Shown: piece after piece, positions 45,901 through 60,900 of the stretch
Numbering within the stretch: position 1 is the first letter of the stretch
How the letters are laid out: each line of letters starts with the position of its first letter
Assembly (NCBI GenBank): GCA_035235625.1
Contig: CP141146.1
Span: forward strand, 39,911,709-39,975,708
DNA from: Saururus chinensis
Taxonomy: Eukaryota > Streptophyta > Magnoliopsida > Piperales > Saururaceae
Reading direction: 5' to 3'
Length of the DNA: 64,000 nt
The notes under the pieces: generated by a model
Told to the model about the DNA's origin: nothing
The model's database searches: none
What the model saw: only the letters and a program-made list of their open reading frames with translations
Translations under genes and position numbers: made by a program

Positions 45901-48900
45901 AAGTGAAAAAGTAGTTGTGGATAGAGTTTTGCCTTTATTCCTATAATGCCCCCAAACTTAAGTGTGTCCTGTTGTTTGAATTTGGTGTGTGTGTTAGTCG
46001 ATTGGACTGTTAGGTTCATCTAAGTACAAGTACTTTACTTAGCCTTAAAGGTGGTGATTACGACATAATCAAAGGAATACTGCATGTTGCACGCTTCAAT
46101 TGGCTCCACACAGAAAGTGATCACATGTCAACCTCATAATTGTACACGCATTAATTATTTTGCACACACGTGCACATGCACACTTGCTAGTATACATAGA
46201 AGTTTTCTTTTCATTCCAAGGCATCATGTGCGAATGCACATACATTTTTTACTAGTTACAAAGAAGGAAAAAGAAAAGATTGTTAGTATATCTCAAATTT
46301 GCTTTTGGCTTTTGGTGATTGTGCAGGAATTAAGAAAATCTTAATTGAAGTTAAGAAGAAACCTTCTAGCCTGAGAAAGTCTGGAGCTAGTGCGTTACTA
46401 TGGCATGGTATGCGAGGAACTTCATCAAGCTTTCACTCAAAGGCTATTCCGATGCTTCAAATGTTGATGGATGAAGTTAAGGGCAGTGGTGATAAAGTTA
46501 GTCAAGGTATTTAGCAGGTTTTATTGCTTTTTCCGGCTCTTCTATATTTATAAGTTAGTACTTTTTAGATTACAATTTATTTTGTCCGTTGTGCAATCTC
46601 TAGTATTTGCTTTTACATTGCTACTATGTTTTTTACAACTTCTAAGTTGTTTTCTTTCCTTTGTCAAGTCTGTATGTCACTCAAAAATGATTTTGATTGG
46701 TTACTCTAGTAATGCTTCATTAACTAGAATACTGGGACAAGTGGCATCCACACTTTATCTTGTTCAATATTTGTGTTTTCTGTGATGGTGCAAAAGATAA
46801 TTTACCGTTTTAAGTCGGACCTTTTTTCAATCACTGAATTTGGCGATTCTGTATCATGTATGTGTAGATGCATTCCTATCAGATTTAACAATTTGTCATC
46901 TTTCTTTATGTTACTGTTACTGTTTTGTATCTGGTTTGATTCCTGCAATGTAAGTTTGTTTCTATGTAAACTCTAGCTGACGGAAATTTTAGAAGTTTAT
47001 GTGTTATGTGAGTGTGGTAGTTACCAGTAGATTCCACCCTGAATCCAATTATATAAAATCAGTCTTTTTGGAACGGATCAGGTTTATTGAGATCTAGATA
47101 GGAAAAGACTACTGACAGAAACTGTGGGATATTAGAGGGTTTTAATAGAAAGAAAGGAACATCGAAGAGAATTTGGAAGGAATTAGAGAAAAGACTTACC
47201 GGTGTATAAGTTGGATGCTGTAATGGTCTGGAATTGCATCCTACGGCTGAACATTATCTGTGCGCCAGCTTTTATAATTGAGATAATCTGTTCATGATGA
47301 TGAATTTCTTACCTGTCGCTGTGCCCATTTATACCAACAATTTGTGTTCTGTAGCATAGACTCTTTTGTTCTCCTTAACATCTTAGCATTGTGCCTGGGG
47401 GGAGGGTTCAAGAAATAAATAATTTTATTTACATGTTAATATAAAAGAATGAAATCACAATTATAATTTAGAAAAAATATATGGAATAGAAATTTTGGTT
47501 TCCCTCTGTTTATAATGCCTTAAAAAAGTTTTAATTCAGTAGATCCCTAAATTTGTTAGGCTTTTATTCATTGGACGAGAAGTCTACCACCCCCCACTTT
47601 ATCCAGCCCACCCAACTTTTATACAGTCGTAGATATCCACTGGCCCGATATACATAGATGGTGGATATCCACCGACTGTGTTAAGGGGGTAGGCTGGATA
47701 AAGTCGGGGGTGGCAAACCTCTCATCCTTATTCGTTACGCTACAAGTCACTTCTCTTCATAGAGAGATTTGCCTCCTGTCTCCTTTTTGTTGCAATTATT
47801 CAACTTTTGAGGATTTTATGTAATTATTCAACTTTATAAAGAGATCTGTCATTTTAGTCACCTTACCTTCCTTTTTATTTGTTTATGATAAGTAACAGTG
47901 TCCTCTATTCCCTCTTTTTTTGTACTTGTCTCATTCAATCTAATGCTCAGCTCCACTTCCTACTCCTGACAATGTAGGTCCGTCCCCAGGGTCCCCCTAT
48001 GCCTCATAACCTAGGTCCATCCCCAGTCATCTGTGCCTTGAATTTGGGTGTTGTATGAGCTGTTTAATTGTAAACAATATAGATGACTAGTGGTTGGGCT
48101 GAAATTTTTTGATGGATCCTCTTTCAATCCCTTCAGTCCCATCCCCTGGGCCCTGCAAAAACATGTGTACACAGTTTCTCGTAAGAAGTTTTTTGTTGTA
48201 TCACTTACATATATATGCACACACTATTCCTTTGAGCTAACTAAATAGGCATAGAGATGTTCACTCACTTTCAAACATCCACTAAATGATTTGTCAAACT
48301 GACTTAAAGTTTCCCTAAATTAATGAAAACCATGTTAGAATTTTGTGTATTCATTTTTTACGTACTTGTTCATCATGTATTACCCTGTTATGTTTTGACC
48401 TATGGGACTGTGCCCCACATATGGGCCCTGCCTCGTGAATTAGTTATAAGCTAATGTTATGTTTAGGGTGTCTTTGGTTATTATGAATAATTGGGCTTTA
48501 TGGTTATTGTTAAACTGCCCATTAGTAATCTCTATATATTGTAAGAGGTTAGCCCTAATTATGGTGATGGAATGAATTATCTTAGCCTTAGTCCTATGTC
48601 TCTCCCCTTCTTCCTTTCCCATGTAGAGATGCCATTGTGTACTCTAGTACACATTTTGGCAACAATTTTGTCGATTCCTGGAATTGTTGCCTTTGCTCCA
48701 CCACCCGGTCTGGCGACTGCTTCCTTCTGGTCGACTGGGATCATCCTTGGTGCAGCCATTCTGCTGAAGTTAGTGCTGGGAGTTTTGGTATTGCTTGCCC
48801 GTCTCTGCTCTGTCCGGTGCCTCTTTGAGCCCCAACCACTACACTGGCCAGCTGCCCTTGCTGTTGTTTCTGTCAGGGATGAGCTACATTACCCACCGAA

Positions 48901-51900
48901 ACCACCCTCACACAGAAGCATGGGTCCGCCACTGGCCACTGCTTGCTAGCACTGCTGGATCCCTGCAATCATAACCACTTATCCAGGAAACACTGACTTG
49001 CATATGTTTTTCTGCAATGTTTTCTATATAAGTGTTTCCTTTTGAACATCCACTTATTTTAACATATATGTTTAATAATTTCTTCATGAACATGGTATAA
49101 GCTTTTTTCAGATTAAAACCGAGGTAAGACTTTTTTCATTCTCCTGATTCTGCAAGATCTCGGATCCCTGCCAAATAAAGAGAACTGCTAGGGGGTGTAG
49201 AGATGATTTTGCACTCTCTTGCGGAGACATTGGCTATTTCTTCGAGCATTTAGCCGAAAAAAAAGCAGTTGTTGCACATATAGCTGCTTGCAACTTTTCT
49301 TTTTGCTAGCTGCAGCATGCAATGTGCTTGCTGCAGCAGCGCAATTGTTGCATGTTGTCATCTAGTAAAGACGAGAAAAAGAAAATGCATGCTATAGCAG
49401 CAGCAACAATTCATGATTTTCTATCAAATTCTTAGGAAGATAAAATAGAATCAATTGATTAGCTAAATAATATAATCTCTTCTAAGGAAATATTAACAAA
49501 TGAAGGGAATTTCGTGGACCACATCATATAGCATGATCTACAACTGATAATATACAAACTTATTTGTAAAAAGTTTGGTGATAGAGAAGTATACCATCCA
49601 GTAATTATTGCAATTATTATGGACAACTAAGGTGCAAAATCGTCTCTTGATTTATTATGAACAATAAGTGTTTATGTGAATTTTTTTCATGTGAATGTAT
49701 TATTATGATTATTTTACATTAATATGTGCTTCTAGATATTAACATACATGTGAAAGCCATTCTTTTTTTCCTGATAACTGAGATGTTTCAACATGCTTTC
49801 TCTGAATCACGCTTCTTTGCCCAACTGAGATGAGGCTGAGATTCAATATTGCAAATTTTGGCTGGCTTATTCCATCAATTGCCAAGGAAATGTGATATAT
49901 GCTCCCGTAGGCTACATTGAGTGTCCTTATTTGCAATATCTTTTATTGGAGATAGATTGGTGATCCAAGGATAGGATATATTGGGGATCTTTGAGTTATC
50001 TATGAGATATTCGTGATATTTCTGAAATATTTGACGATATCTTGGACCCACACCCACTTTCTGAAGCCCTTCCAAGCCCCTTGTTTCATCATATGGACAC
50101 TCCAAACACCCTTTTTAAGTATCTTCTGCAGCGCCAGCGACCAATTCACTATCATGCTCTCCATTATTTGTTATTCTTGACTTTTAAGCTTTATATAGAT
50201 GCGCACCATCATGTTCTCCACCTAGGGGCTATTTGGGTGTGAAATTTTTTAGCAACGGAAGTAGAAATTTTTGGAATTAATTCCATTGATTGACCATCGA
50301 ATGAGAATTAAGGTTGGTAATGAAATTGTTTAGAATAAATTTGGATATCGCGTTAAACCCATTTCTAAAACTTTAAATCAACATAACTCTCTCCCGAACT
50401 CGAATGTGTACGTTCTTGGTACTGTTGCATTCGTATTAACAAGCCCTATCAAACAAGATCTCATGTGGGTAGGTAATTTTAAATTTTTAAAATGGCCCCA
50501 CCTATATGGCATACTTCTCAAGGCTCAAGTTGATATGAGGGGTAACAGTTGAACAATAATGGAATTTTTAATTCCAAAATGGCGGGTTGTGAGCCGGATT
50601 TGACAGAATCACCTCATGAGGTGATTTTGTTATTCCAGCCGATTCCTGTTGAAAATGGCCTGAAATTAACTTTTAGGCTGAATTTTTAATTCCACCCACC
50701 TTTTGCGCCCTACTACAACTCCGGTTATTCCGAATGGAATTTGGGTTGAATCAATGGAATTTTACCCAAATTTCACACCCAAACAGCTCCTTAATCATTG
50801 ATATTACCTTCAAACTTGTTCTTATTTATCATTATTGATCATTTTTTCACTTGATAAATGTAATTTAAGTTAGTACAACGTGTTCAAATGGTATTATGAT
50901 TATTTGAGATTTGTATTAGGGCTTTAGAATATAATATACACTTAGATTGACAAGATACTTGTGAAAACATTTTCGGCCACCAATATTTTTTTACCCAATA
51001 TCTCCTATATATCATTTAGATATATCTAGGATATTGGAGAAGATATATCTTATAATCTTGAATATTGTATCAATCAAGATATATCTGAGACATATCTCAA
51101 ATATAGCGAACCATTTGCCCCTCTATTTTCTAAGTTTTGGAGGTCTATTTCGTAGCCCTTGGTGTACTGGTGCTTACTTTCATCATCGTTGTCATCATCA
51201 TCTATCTCCATTTTCTTAATGAATATTGTTTTTGGCTTTCTTGTATTGTGTTATTTCAACTTGCAAATATCACCTCATTCTCATTATTTTAGTTGGTGAC
51301 ATTCCGCTCCGCCACATGTTGTAGTCCATCTCAGTCTTCAGGTCATATATTTCTAAGTCTATTTTCACTTTCTGTCTGAGCTGATTGTTTTAATCTTCAG
51401 GTCATGTATGTCTAAGTCTATTTTCATTTGTCATCTGAGCCTCTCTTAAACTTCCTCTTCTTTTCTCATATTCCTCAATTCCTGGATGAGCTCCGTGGCC
51501 TCTTTAGTCCAAATTATTAAACTGACTTACTCCCAACTTAAAGGTCCTCCATCTCTAAGAATTTAGTATTTCCTGCATTGCCATGGATGAGATGGTGGAA
51601 TACTTAAGCTAGAAGCTTTACATATTCAAACGATAACCTTGAAATGTTAATGAATTGTTTATCACAAGAATGGAGATGATGAGGTAGTTATGATTGTTCA
51701 CTTTACATTGTACCTATCTAATGTTATTTTGCTTTTTTAAAGACATCCATTTGAGTATATACTATTTACACCATTATCTTTACAAAGAGAATGACAATAT
51801 GCCTTGTACCTCAACTGTTTGTTTTATAATTTCAGATATAATTGTAGAAGTAATAATTGGAGCTTTGCGGAGAATATATGAGGAATTTCCCACTGAAGTG

Positions 51901-54900
51901 TTGAATAAAATCTTTTTCAACTGGTTATTGGAGGAATTATGTAGTAACACTAAAAATGAGGATCTGTTGCAGCTGTGTAATTCCTTGTCTCTACTTAATT
52001 TTACAATCGGCTTTGAATACGGCAGCAAAATTTCTGGTAAGTGCACTTTTGTGTTGTTGTTTATTAATACAAGTATTGATAACATTTTGTTTTCAGGTGT
52101 CCAGTCCTGACACATGGTGGGTTGGCCTGAAAGCGTGGAACTTATAGTCCAAGGCCTTTTCATCTTCTGATTTGTGTCTGTTCTAACAGGCATTGCACAT
52201 AAATGCTTTCTATATTGTCTACTCTTGACATATTTTTTACTTATCCAGTGTCTCACTAAAATGGACACATGCCTGTTAGAGGAGTATATTTGCTTGTATC
52301 TTTGTATTTTTGGTTAATTATTTAGTAGCATAGTTTTATGTATAAGGTAGATTAGTCTTTCATTGTTTATTCTTATTGTATGATTGGTCAGCCTTTCACT
52401 TAAGTGAGGGCAGTAGTGTCTTTTTCTTTAATTGTCGACCCCAAGCCTACTTAGAGGCTGGTTGAGTCTTGTAATGGTCCTCTCTATTAATTCAATTCAA
52501 GGGAAGTTCATTCTTCTCTCCAAAAACTCTAGTCTTCAAGGATTCTATCAATGCCCAGGTTTCTAGTAATTAAACCGATGAATTTGTCTAACTGTTATGA
52601 TTTGTGCCTTGTTTAGATTACCAACCGGTATTTTCACTTGTGGAGCTACTTCTGAAGAAACTAGTTTCAAATTCTTCATGTGATAAGGGGAATTTCTTTT
52701 ATGAAGTTCTTGGTAGGGTTCTGCATTTGATGCTCTGCCTTGTCAGTGTTCCAAAGATTTTTAAAGACCCATCTGTGATATCTAGAATTTCCAAGCAGTG
52801 GTCTCCTGTATTTATGATGAAAAATTCTTGGTAATGCCCTTCAGGAATTGAGTTCTAATGCGACTGCAGATTTAAACAATAATTGTTCTAATGTATTATT
52901 TTTATTTCCTACTTTCAGCTTGTTGAATTTTCTGAATGAATTCGTTCAGAAGGAGCCTTCCATTCTTTATGGCTTTAGAGTCCTTATAATGAGGTAATAA
53001 CTAAAGTTCTCTCTTTAGTTTCACTTAAATATATTTGTTTGGTTTTGTAATGTTGATGTATTGACTTGTTAGTTTTAAAGTTGATTTTTTGTGGCTATTT
53101 ATTCCTTTTCAGCGCCATGAGTGACTTGATTGAAGATTCCCCTGAAGAAGTTGTTTACTTGATGATGAAATTTATTAACGGGCTGCAAGATCAGTTGCAA
53201 CTATTACATGGTTTAAACCTTGAGGCCCCCGAAAGGATACACAACTTTTTCTATCAAAAGTTGAAATATTGGATTCAAAGAGTGAATTGTCTAGCAAGTA
53301 ATACTGATCAGTTGAGTGATCCAGTTCTGTGGTTGGATTTGTCTCTTTTATGGGGAATCCTGTCATGCTATCCTTCTATTAGCTCGCGTGCAGATCTATC
53401 TTTAGTGGTTGATTTAATTAAGGAGCTTGATCTACTCTGTAGGAATGAATTTGGTAAGATTTATTTGTTTGCTCCTCTTCTGTATGATGGCCGGTTGAGA
53501 TAAGCTATAATGTTTACCTGTTTCCCTGTGAAACAGAGAGTATTTCAGGTGTTGAGAAGGCTGTTTGGGAAAGTTTAATTGGAGCTGCGTTAGGTTCCTA
53601 TCAAAAATTGCTTTTATGTGAAGATTCTGACCTTTCTCCTTTCATCAGTTATTTTTTGACTCTTGCTAAAAGATACAAGTCTTCCAAGCAAGTATTGTAT
53701 GTTGTAGCGGAATTTTTGGACTCCACATTTGGGTAGTTTTTCTGCCCCAACTGTTTTGCATTATATTAGTTTTTTTTTGGGCACACATATTATTGGTTAT
53801 AGTTTATGTTATTTTCTTGCAAGTTATAGTAACATTTTGTCACCTTTTCTTGATGCTTCCAAGTAGTGCTGGCCAGGATGCTACTACCTCTATTCTGGAT
53901 CATCCAGACCTTATGTTTGAGAGATTTGCAGATGCAGTTCAATTTTTTGGGGAGAACTTGTCTTCTTCAAACAAAGAAATTCGAGTTTCAACTCTGCGGA
54001 TATTAAGTTACTATAGATCAACAGATAACCAGTTGTGTTCCAGAGGAACTGATGCGCTGTTGAAAGGATGTCAGCCATCTACTCTGAACTCCGAATGCAG
54101 TAGTGTATGTTTTGTGTTGCTAAACTATCATTTATTGAAGTCATGTTAATGCAGATATCTTTGTTCTTTAGTGATATTTAAATAGCCATTAAGTGCTCAT
54201 CTAATTTCTTTACATTTTACAATTAGGTTATTGAAATACTTTATTCGATAGAATCATCTCCTATTACAGTTACCACTGGAAAGTTCGTTGTTCCATTTTC
54301 TAGGATACAATCAAGCCTCTCTGCTGGCTGCATCTCTGAGGCTCATGTAATCCTTCTTTTTTATGGACTTATTGGCATCTTGCACAACCGATTTCGGGAT
54401 ATGTGGGAACCAGTGATAGATTGCCTTGCAAAACTTATAGAAGAACATTCAGGACTCATGTGGGATAGATTTGTTCAATATCTTGGAAGATGTCAAGCTG
54501 ATTGCTCCACTTTGTGTCAAGCCAAGATTTCAGATCGTGACAACTCCTGTGGTAATTTCCTTGCTATGCTGTCATATTTTAATGTGATTTAAAGGATATA
54601 AGGTTTGAAGCAACACGTCATAATGTGTTCTGTACATTGTAGATGATGTTGTTTGGATTCGGATTGTAGTTACATTGTTGTTGGTGTTGCAGGTCTTGGT
54701 GAGTGTTTTGAATTATGTGTGAATCATGATTTTGAAAGCACCCCTTGCTCCACTGTATTATCGCTGCTGCTGAAAGCTCTTCAGAGGATATCGTCAGTTG
54801 CAGAGTCTCGATCGCGACAACTCATACCTCTGTTTTTCAAATTTTTGGGTGACCTAAATGAGAAACCGTCAACAAGCTATCTTTATGGCCAATTGGATAG

Positions 54901-57900
54901 CAGTAATGGAAACAGCAGCAATAAGTGGAGTCATGGTAAGCAGGCTGAGTTTTTGCATATTTTTTTCTTGAAAATCATGAAAGTTTCATTATGAACACAA
55001 TTAACTTGGGTGCTTGCAAGGCAAAGAGTGGAGAGAGATTCTTAAAGAATGGTTAGATTTATGGAAATTGATGCGGAACCCCAAGTCTTTATATCAATGC
55101 CAAACTTTGAAGGATGTTTTGATTAATAGGTATATGCTTTTTTATTTTCTTAACTAATAACTAATGAGTATCTAAATATGATAATCTTCTCCTTTTCATC
55201 TAGATACTGAGTTGTTAACTGCCTACATATCATTGGCAACTTCTATTCATTTTTCAGGTTTCTTGATGACTTTGATCCTGAAATACAGATGAAAGTTCTG
55301 GATTGCTTGTTGAATTGGAAAGATAACTTTTTGCTCCCTTATGGCCAAAACTTAAAAAATTTGATCACTTCAAAAAATTTGAGAGAGGAGCTGACCACAT
55401 GGAATTTATCGAGTGAGTCGCACCACATTCAAGAACTCCACCGTGATCATTTAATCCCAATAGTTGTTCGACTACTTGCTGCAAAAGTTAGAAATTTGAG
55501 GCTTCTTGGATCACGGAAGGTAGGAATTTCTTGCAAATTGGGACTTTGGATAAAAGATATTAACTTCTCTTTGGTAGTAACTTGTCTGTTTTTGTGTTTT
55601 CCAGCATGCAAGTCTTCGCCATAGGAGGGCTATTCTTTGTTTCCTGGTGCAACTTGAGCTTAATGAGCTTCCTCTTTTTTTCTCATTGCTGTTGAAGTCA
55701 TTACAACCCAATGACGGTTTTGATGGTTTTAGCTGGAGTTCAGTTGATGATTTTTTAGATCTTAAGTTCTTGGATAAGTTGCCTGAGATTAATGTTGACA
55801 ATCATTGTTTGAAGAAGAGATCTGGTTTCTTGCATGTACTTGAGGATATTGTTGGATCTTTTGATCAGTCAAAAGTTGCACCTTTTCTTAATACGTTGAT
55901 GGCATTTGTTGTATGGATACTGAAAAGTTGTTCGCCAAATATAAAAAACTCTTATTGTGGATCATGCATAGAGCAGGTTAATCAATCAGAATTTCCGGCC
56001 AAGGTAAATTTTTACTTCACAAGTTTGCTCTTCTTCAAAAACAGAGTGGTAATCAAGGCTTGAGTTCTCTATTAATATCTAGAATCGCTAATATTATCAA
56101 ACAATCAGTAAGATTATGAGAATAAACTTATTTTAACATCAATAAGATCATGAGAATATACTGCTATTAACATAAATTATGTTGATTAAGTAGAGAACAT
56201 GAGTAATTATAGAAATAAATGAGTTCGGTGCTAATGTCATATATTAACCATGGTTTTTTGTCAAAAGTTTTACTGTTCTCTCTAAGTGCTAATGTACATA
56301 TCAGGGTCAAGTTCCTGCTGAAGAACTATATGAAATTGGTGTTTTTAGGGTTATTATTCTGATTGTAGTCATTATTGCAATTAATTTTTTTTGCCCAAGA
56401 GGTATTTGTATGTCTTATATGACAGCATTTGCTGAGAGATATTGATGTTCTGCAACATATATTTTAAAACATCTTTATTAATTGAGTCCCATGTTTTAGT
56501 ATTTGATATTGCATGTACATATGTAAATCATCAGCTGTATTTTTTCCTAAAAGAATGCATGCAGTTTGTTTTTTTTAAACTGCTTGCACAGAGCAGCTTT
56601 TGATGCAGGTAATTTTTTTTTGTTTTTGGGGAGAAGATGCTGCCCATCTCTGCGAGATCTAGTAAAATCCATTTCTACCCTTATCTTTAACTGGACCCTT
56701 ATTTTCTTCGAACAATGGTTGGAATTTCTGGTTAGATTCGATCCCCTTTTCTTTGGGGCGCTCTCCAACTTTAGTTGGTTTAGAAACCACCTACTTCACT
56801 TGTGCATTTTTTTTCTCTGATTGTAATCCTATTGTTGTGTTAAATCGCTGTTGTGTGCAATAATATTTAACTGAGTTTACTTGGTATTAAATGGCAATAG
56901 ATTGAAATTAAAATGTTTCCTTCTCTCCCTTTCATATTCTGGCAATGTCTAATTAATAAATTTCTGTTTTGTTTTGCCTGTTTGTTTCTGTATGCCATGC
57001 TAAATAATATCTTTTGCTTCTCTGGCTTGAAAACTTAGTAATTTCACATTCGTCACTCATTTATTTTCTGATGCAGTCAAATAGTGCAATTAGGGATATG
57101 AGATCTCTGTGCCTCAAGGTTATCTCGCTTGTGCTCAACAAGTACGAATCTTATCAATTTTGGCCATATTTCTGGGATACATTTTTTTTGTCCGTTAAGC
57201 CTCAGATTGATGCTTTTAAGGAGGAAGGTCCTAGTAGTGAAAAGCCCAGCTCTCTTTTATCATGCTTCCTGGCAATGAGTAGAAGCCCAGTGTTTGTTTC
57301 ACTTTTGGACAGGGAGGATGGTCTAATTCCCAGAATCTTTTCGATTCTTACTGTTAACACTGCTTCCGATGCTCTAATCAATTCTGTCCTTGAGTTTATC
57401 GAAAATCTTTTGGATTTTGAAAGAATTTCTCAGTCCCATGTTGAGGCACTTATCCACAGTTTGCATCTTCGTTTTGTGGGTTGTGAAGGGGCCAAGAGGT
57501 ATGTCTTCAGGTGTCCTCTATCCCTTGTACTTTTTTTTCACTACCATACTTCTTGTTGGTGTTTTTTCTTTGTCAGACTTCTTGTAATAATTTATCTCTT
57601 TATTTCTTTTTTGATTGGTACAACACTCCCTCCCCCCCCCCTCTCCAACACACACACAATGCTATGATTTCACCCTGGGACCTCTCCCTCAACCTGGTAG
57701 TTTTCCTTTTTAGGTAGTGGTTGATAAAAACATCTTTATACAACAACTACAAATATTTAATTGATTACTTATTGAATGGTACTTTTTTCTAGAAACCTTA
57801 CTCTGTGAATGTGCAAGTTTACTTGCGGGGTTCCCACTAAAAATAGTTTGATGCAATTGGCTTGGTCTAGTTGCTTATTATGAAATACCCTTTGTAAATT

Positions 57901-60900
57901 TGACTGGATATTTTTGAGGAACTTTACATCAAGAAGTTCTTGTTACTGCATGAAAATCCCTATTCTTGAGAAATAAGCTGATACATAAGCAGAGTGGTGA
58001 GAGCACAATTTGTACCATAGACCCTATGTCTGGATCATGAGATGGATACTCCAACTTAAGGTGGTGTTAATTGCTTACATATTCATTTCAAAGGATAGTG
58101 AGGGGGCTTGTCTTTAACAATCCTTTCATGCCAAGTATGGAAGTAGTGTTTTTACCTCACACCCTTAACCTTCTAATTCAAGGTCGTGCCCGCATTCTCT
58201 TAGTACAATAAACCCTTGAATTCCTTAACTTAAATTTCTGTAAAAAAATTTCGTATCCAGACATGTGCTTATCACTAAATCAAGTTGCACATCTCGTTTC
58301 CACCTATATTCTTGAAATAAGGTGTATGATGATAACAACAATGATCATAGTGATGATGATCTACACCTGATTGGTCTAGGAGCCTATATTCTATCAGAGT
58401 GGTATATTCCATTACATTGCCACTGATACTGTATAATTCTAGCCTTTTTTGTTGGAAAAAGTTATAAGAGCCTGGGCTCTGGCGCAACTCTGTGAGCCCA
58501 GGCTCTCTATACAGGCCTCTTTTATGTTTTATTTATGATTTTTTATTTTGTGTATGCATCTTTTTTTCTCACATATATAGAAATGAGTATGTACGTGAGA
58601 ACTTAGGGGTAACACCTTTAGGGGAGAAGCTCAAAGAGTGTAGGTTGTGTTGGTATGAGCATGTATAAAGAAAACCAATGGATGCCCCGGTAAGAAGGTT
58701 TGAAGGGTTTTATGTAAATAATGTTAAAATGGGGGGAGGGAGACCCAAGAGAACGTGGATGGAATTAACAAGGAAGGATATGATTATGCTATCTCTTACA
58801 AAAGAGTTAACACAAAACTGGCTGAAATATAGGTGTAAGATCCATGTTGTCGATCCCAAATTGTTGGGAAAAAGGCGCTACTTAATTATGATTATGATCT
58901 TTTTTACAAAATACTTGAGCAAATTGGTAATGAAACAATATGATTTTGCTTCTATTGTAACTGTAGTAGTAGCTAATTGATTCTTGTTTCTTGATTTGCA
59001 GAAAACACATCATGTGGCCTGGAAGGGAAGACCTTAGGATTTTTGGACTATTACTGAGATACATAAACAAAACTTCTGATGCTCAATGTTTCCTTAATAT
59101 TATGCTTCCATTCATGACGAAACGAGGCCTACGCGAGGGTAAATTATGTTCAATCTTTACTTTTAATAGTTCACAGAAATCTGTCACATCTTATAACATT
59201 CTCTTGTTGCAGAACAATGCCTTGAAGGTTTGTCTATTATTAAAGGCTTAATACCTATTTTGGACATTCACACATACGGAAAGGTCCTAACTGCAGTACA
59301 CCCGCTTCTTATTGCTTCTGGACTTAATGTTCGGTTATCCATTTGTGCCATATTAAGGGAGCTAGCTGCAAAAGATCCATCAATCTGCTATCTTGTGAGA
59401 AATGTCTCAAACTGTTTATTAATTCTCTTCCCTTCGTGTTTTTGTTTCAAATTATTCTATTTGTCTCATTCTTTCTTTTCCCTTCTGGACGTGTATGCAG
59501 GCCAGGCTTCTTCAAAACTTGAATGCTGTTTCTGCAGAAGAAATGGAGGAGTTTGATTATGATACTAGATTGGAGGCTTATAAAGGAATAACACCCAGTT
59601 TTTTTTCTCTAAATCAGGAAAACTGTGTCTTGGTGATTTTGTCTCATTGTGTATATGATATGTCGGCTGACGAGTCGACGTTGAGAAAATGTGCATCTGA
59701 TGCTCTACTCTCTTTTATCAAGTTTGGTTCTTCAATTTTGGAACATGAACTCATTGCATCAAAAGATGGTGTACATCAAGTTATGGAGACTGGAGCAGCT
59801 TTGAAATGGACCAAATCAGGTGTCTTACGAATTATAAATAATCTTATTCTGCAACACATGGGAGAAGCTATGACCAAGGAGAATTATGTACGACAGGTAT
59901 AGTTGATGGTTTACATTGAATATCTGATTGTGAAGTTTTGTGATTGCATCCAGTCCGATGCTGGTTGACACCTGGCTTCTTATTGTAGTCATGCTTGACA
60001 TAAGTATCAGCTTGTTATATTCCTTCTGATCAATTAATGAGTTATCTGGTTTTTTCTTATTTTATTTTATATGAAACTCTTATCTATCCCCTGGTTTTGT
60101 GGTTCTATTATTTATTTTATGTGCACACATCTTAATGTTTAGAAGAAATAGTTGAGGGTCAACAAATTTTAATCTATGACTAAGTTTTAAAAATTGATTG
60201 GGCCATCCCCTGTTTTAGTGGCTGGGCATGGTTGAATTGGGTCATATGGCAGGGTTAATTAAATCAACACAGCCTGATGTGATAAATATTCATAAATTAT
60301 TTGATTTTTTTTTAATTCCAACCTCTTGTCTGATTACCACATTAGATTCAGACCACCACTTTGCAACAACAAATACTATTTTTTTGAAGAATCTAAGTCT
60401 CAAGTTTTGGATTCTGAAAGATTGATGTAAAGAGACAATGTATCGAGAATGTTTAGGTTAGTAGCATACATATTACTCCAACCTTGTATACTTCTCGCTT
60501 ATTGCATGAATTTACAGACATGAGTGGAGTTTGGGGAGCACTGGGGAGCGTGAAACTGATCATTTATTGTTACCCAATTACAAAGAGTGGGTACATCTGC
60601 TCAGAATGAAGAAATAGGAACAACCGGTAGGTGAGAAGGAATGGGCAGAATGAGCAGCAACCTTGTTGGGTGATCTGTGATAGAAGACACGGTTGTAGTA
60701 ATGGAACTTGGTGGCTGAATAAGACTGAATCCTAAAGTTGTCTGCCTAGCAGAAGCAGAGTGAACAAAATAGTGGAAAGATGCCGGGTGTCTTGACAGGG
60801 TCAAGGCTTTCTAAGTCATCCCTTTTGTTCTTGTTTGAGCCAGACAGATCCAAGGCAACCTGATCATGGACTCGACTGGCTGGGTTGATTGGCACAGCTG

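Larger units (their letters stand above)
46507..51835 (+). other. UTP20: UTP20 intron 8, 5.3 kb, with inserted elements
   Basis: Donor GTATTT, acceptor TTTCAG. No missing exon is suspected, because the protein continues naturally from DKVSQ to DIIVEVIIGALRRI. It contains two MITE-like elements (own entries), a ~60-bp tandem duplication at about 51334-51441 (CTTCAGGTCAT..TCTAAGTCTATTTTCA twice), and a 125-codon hydrophobic frame (48572-48949) that I do not accept as a gene. Confidence 0.8.

Noticed and set aside
48572..48949. 125-codon hydrophobic ORF in UTP20 intron 8
   Set aside because: No domain recognised, no splice context, lies in an intron on the same strand; probably part of an unrecognised repeat.
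49950..51110. GATATAT-rich blocks on either side of the Tourist-like element as element ends
   Set aside because: The blocks are AT-rich simple sequence without consistent inverted or direct pairing.
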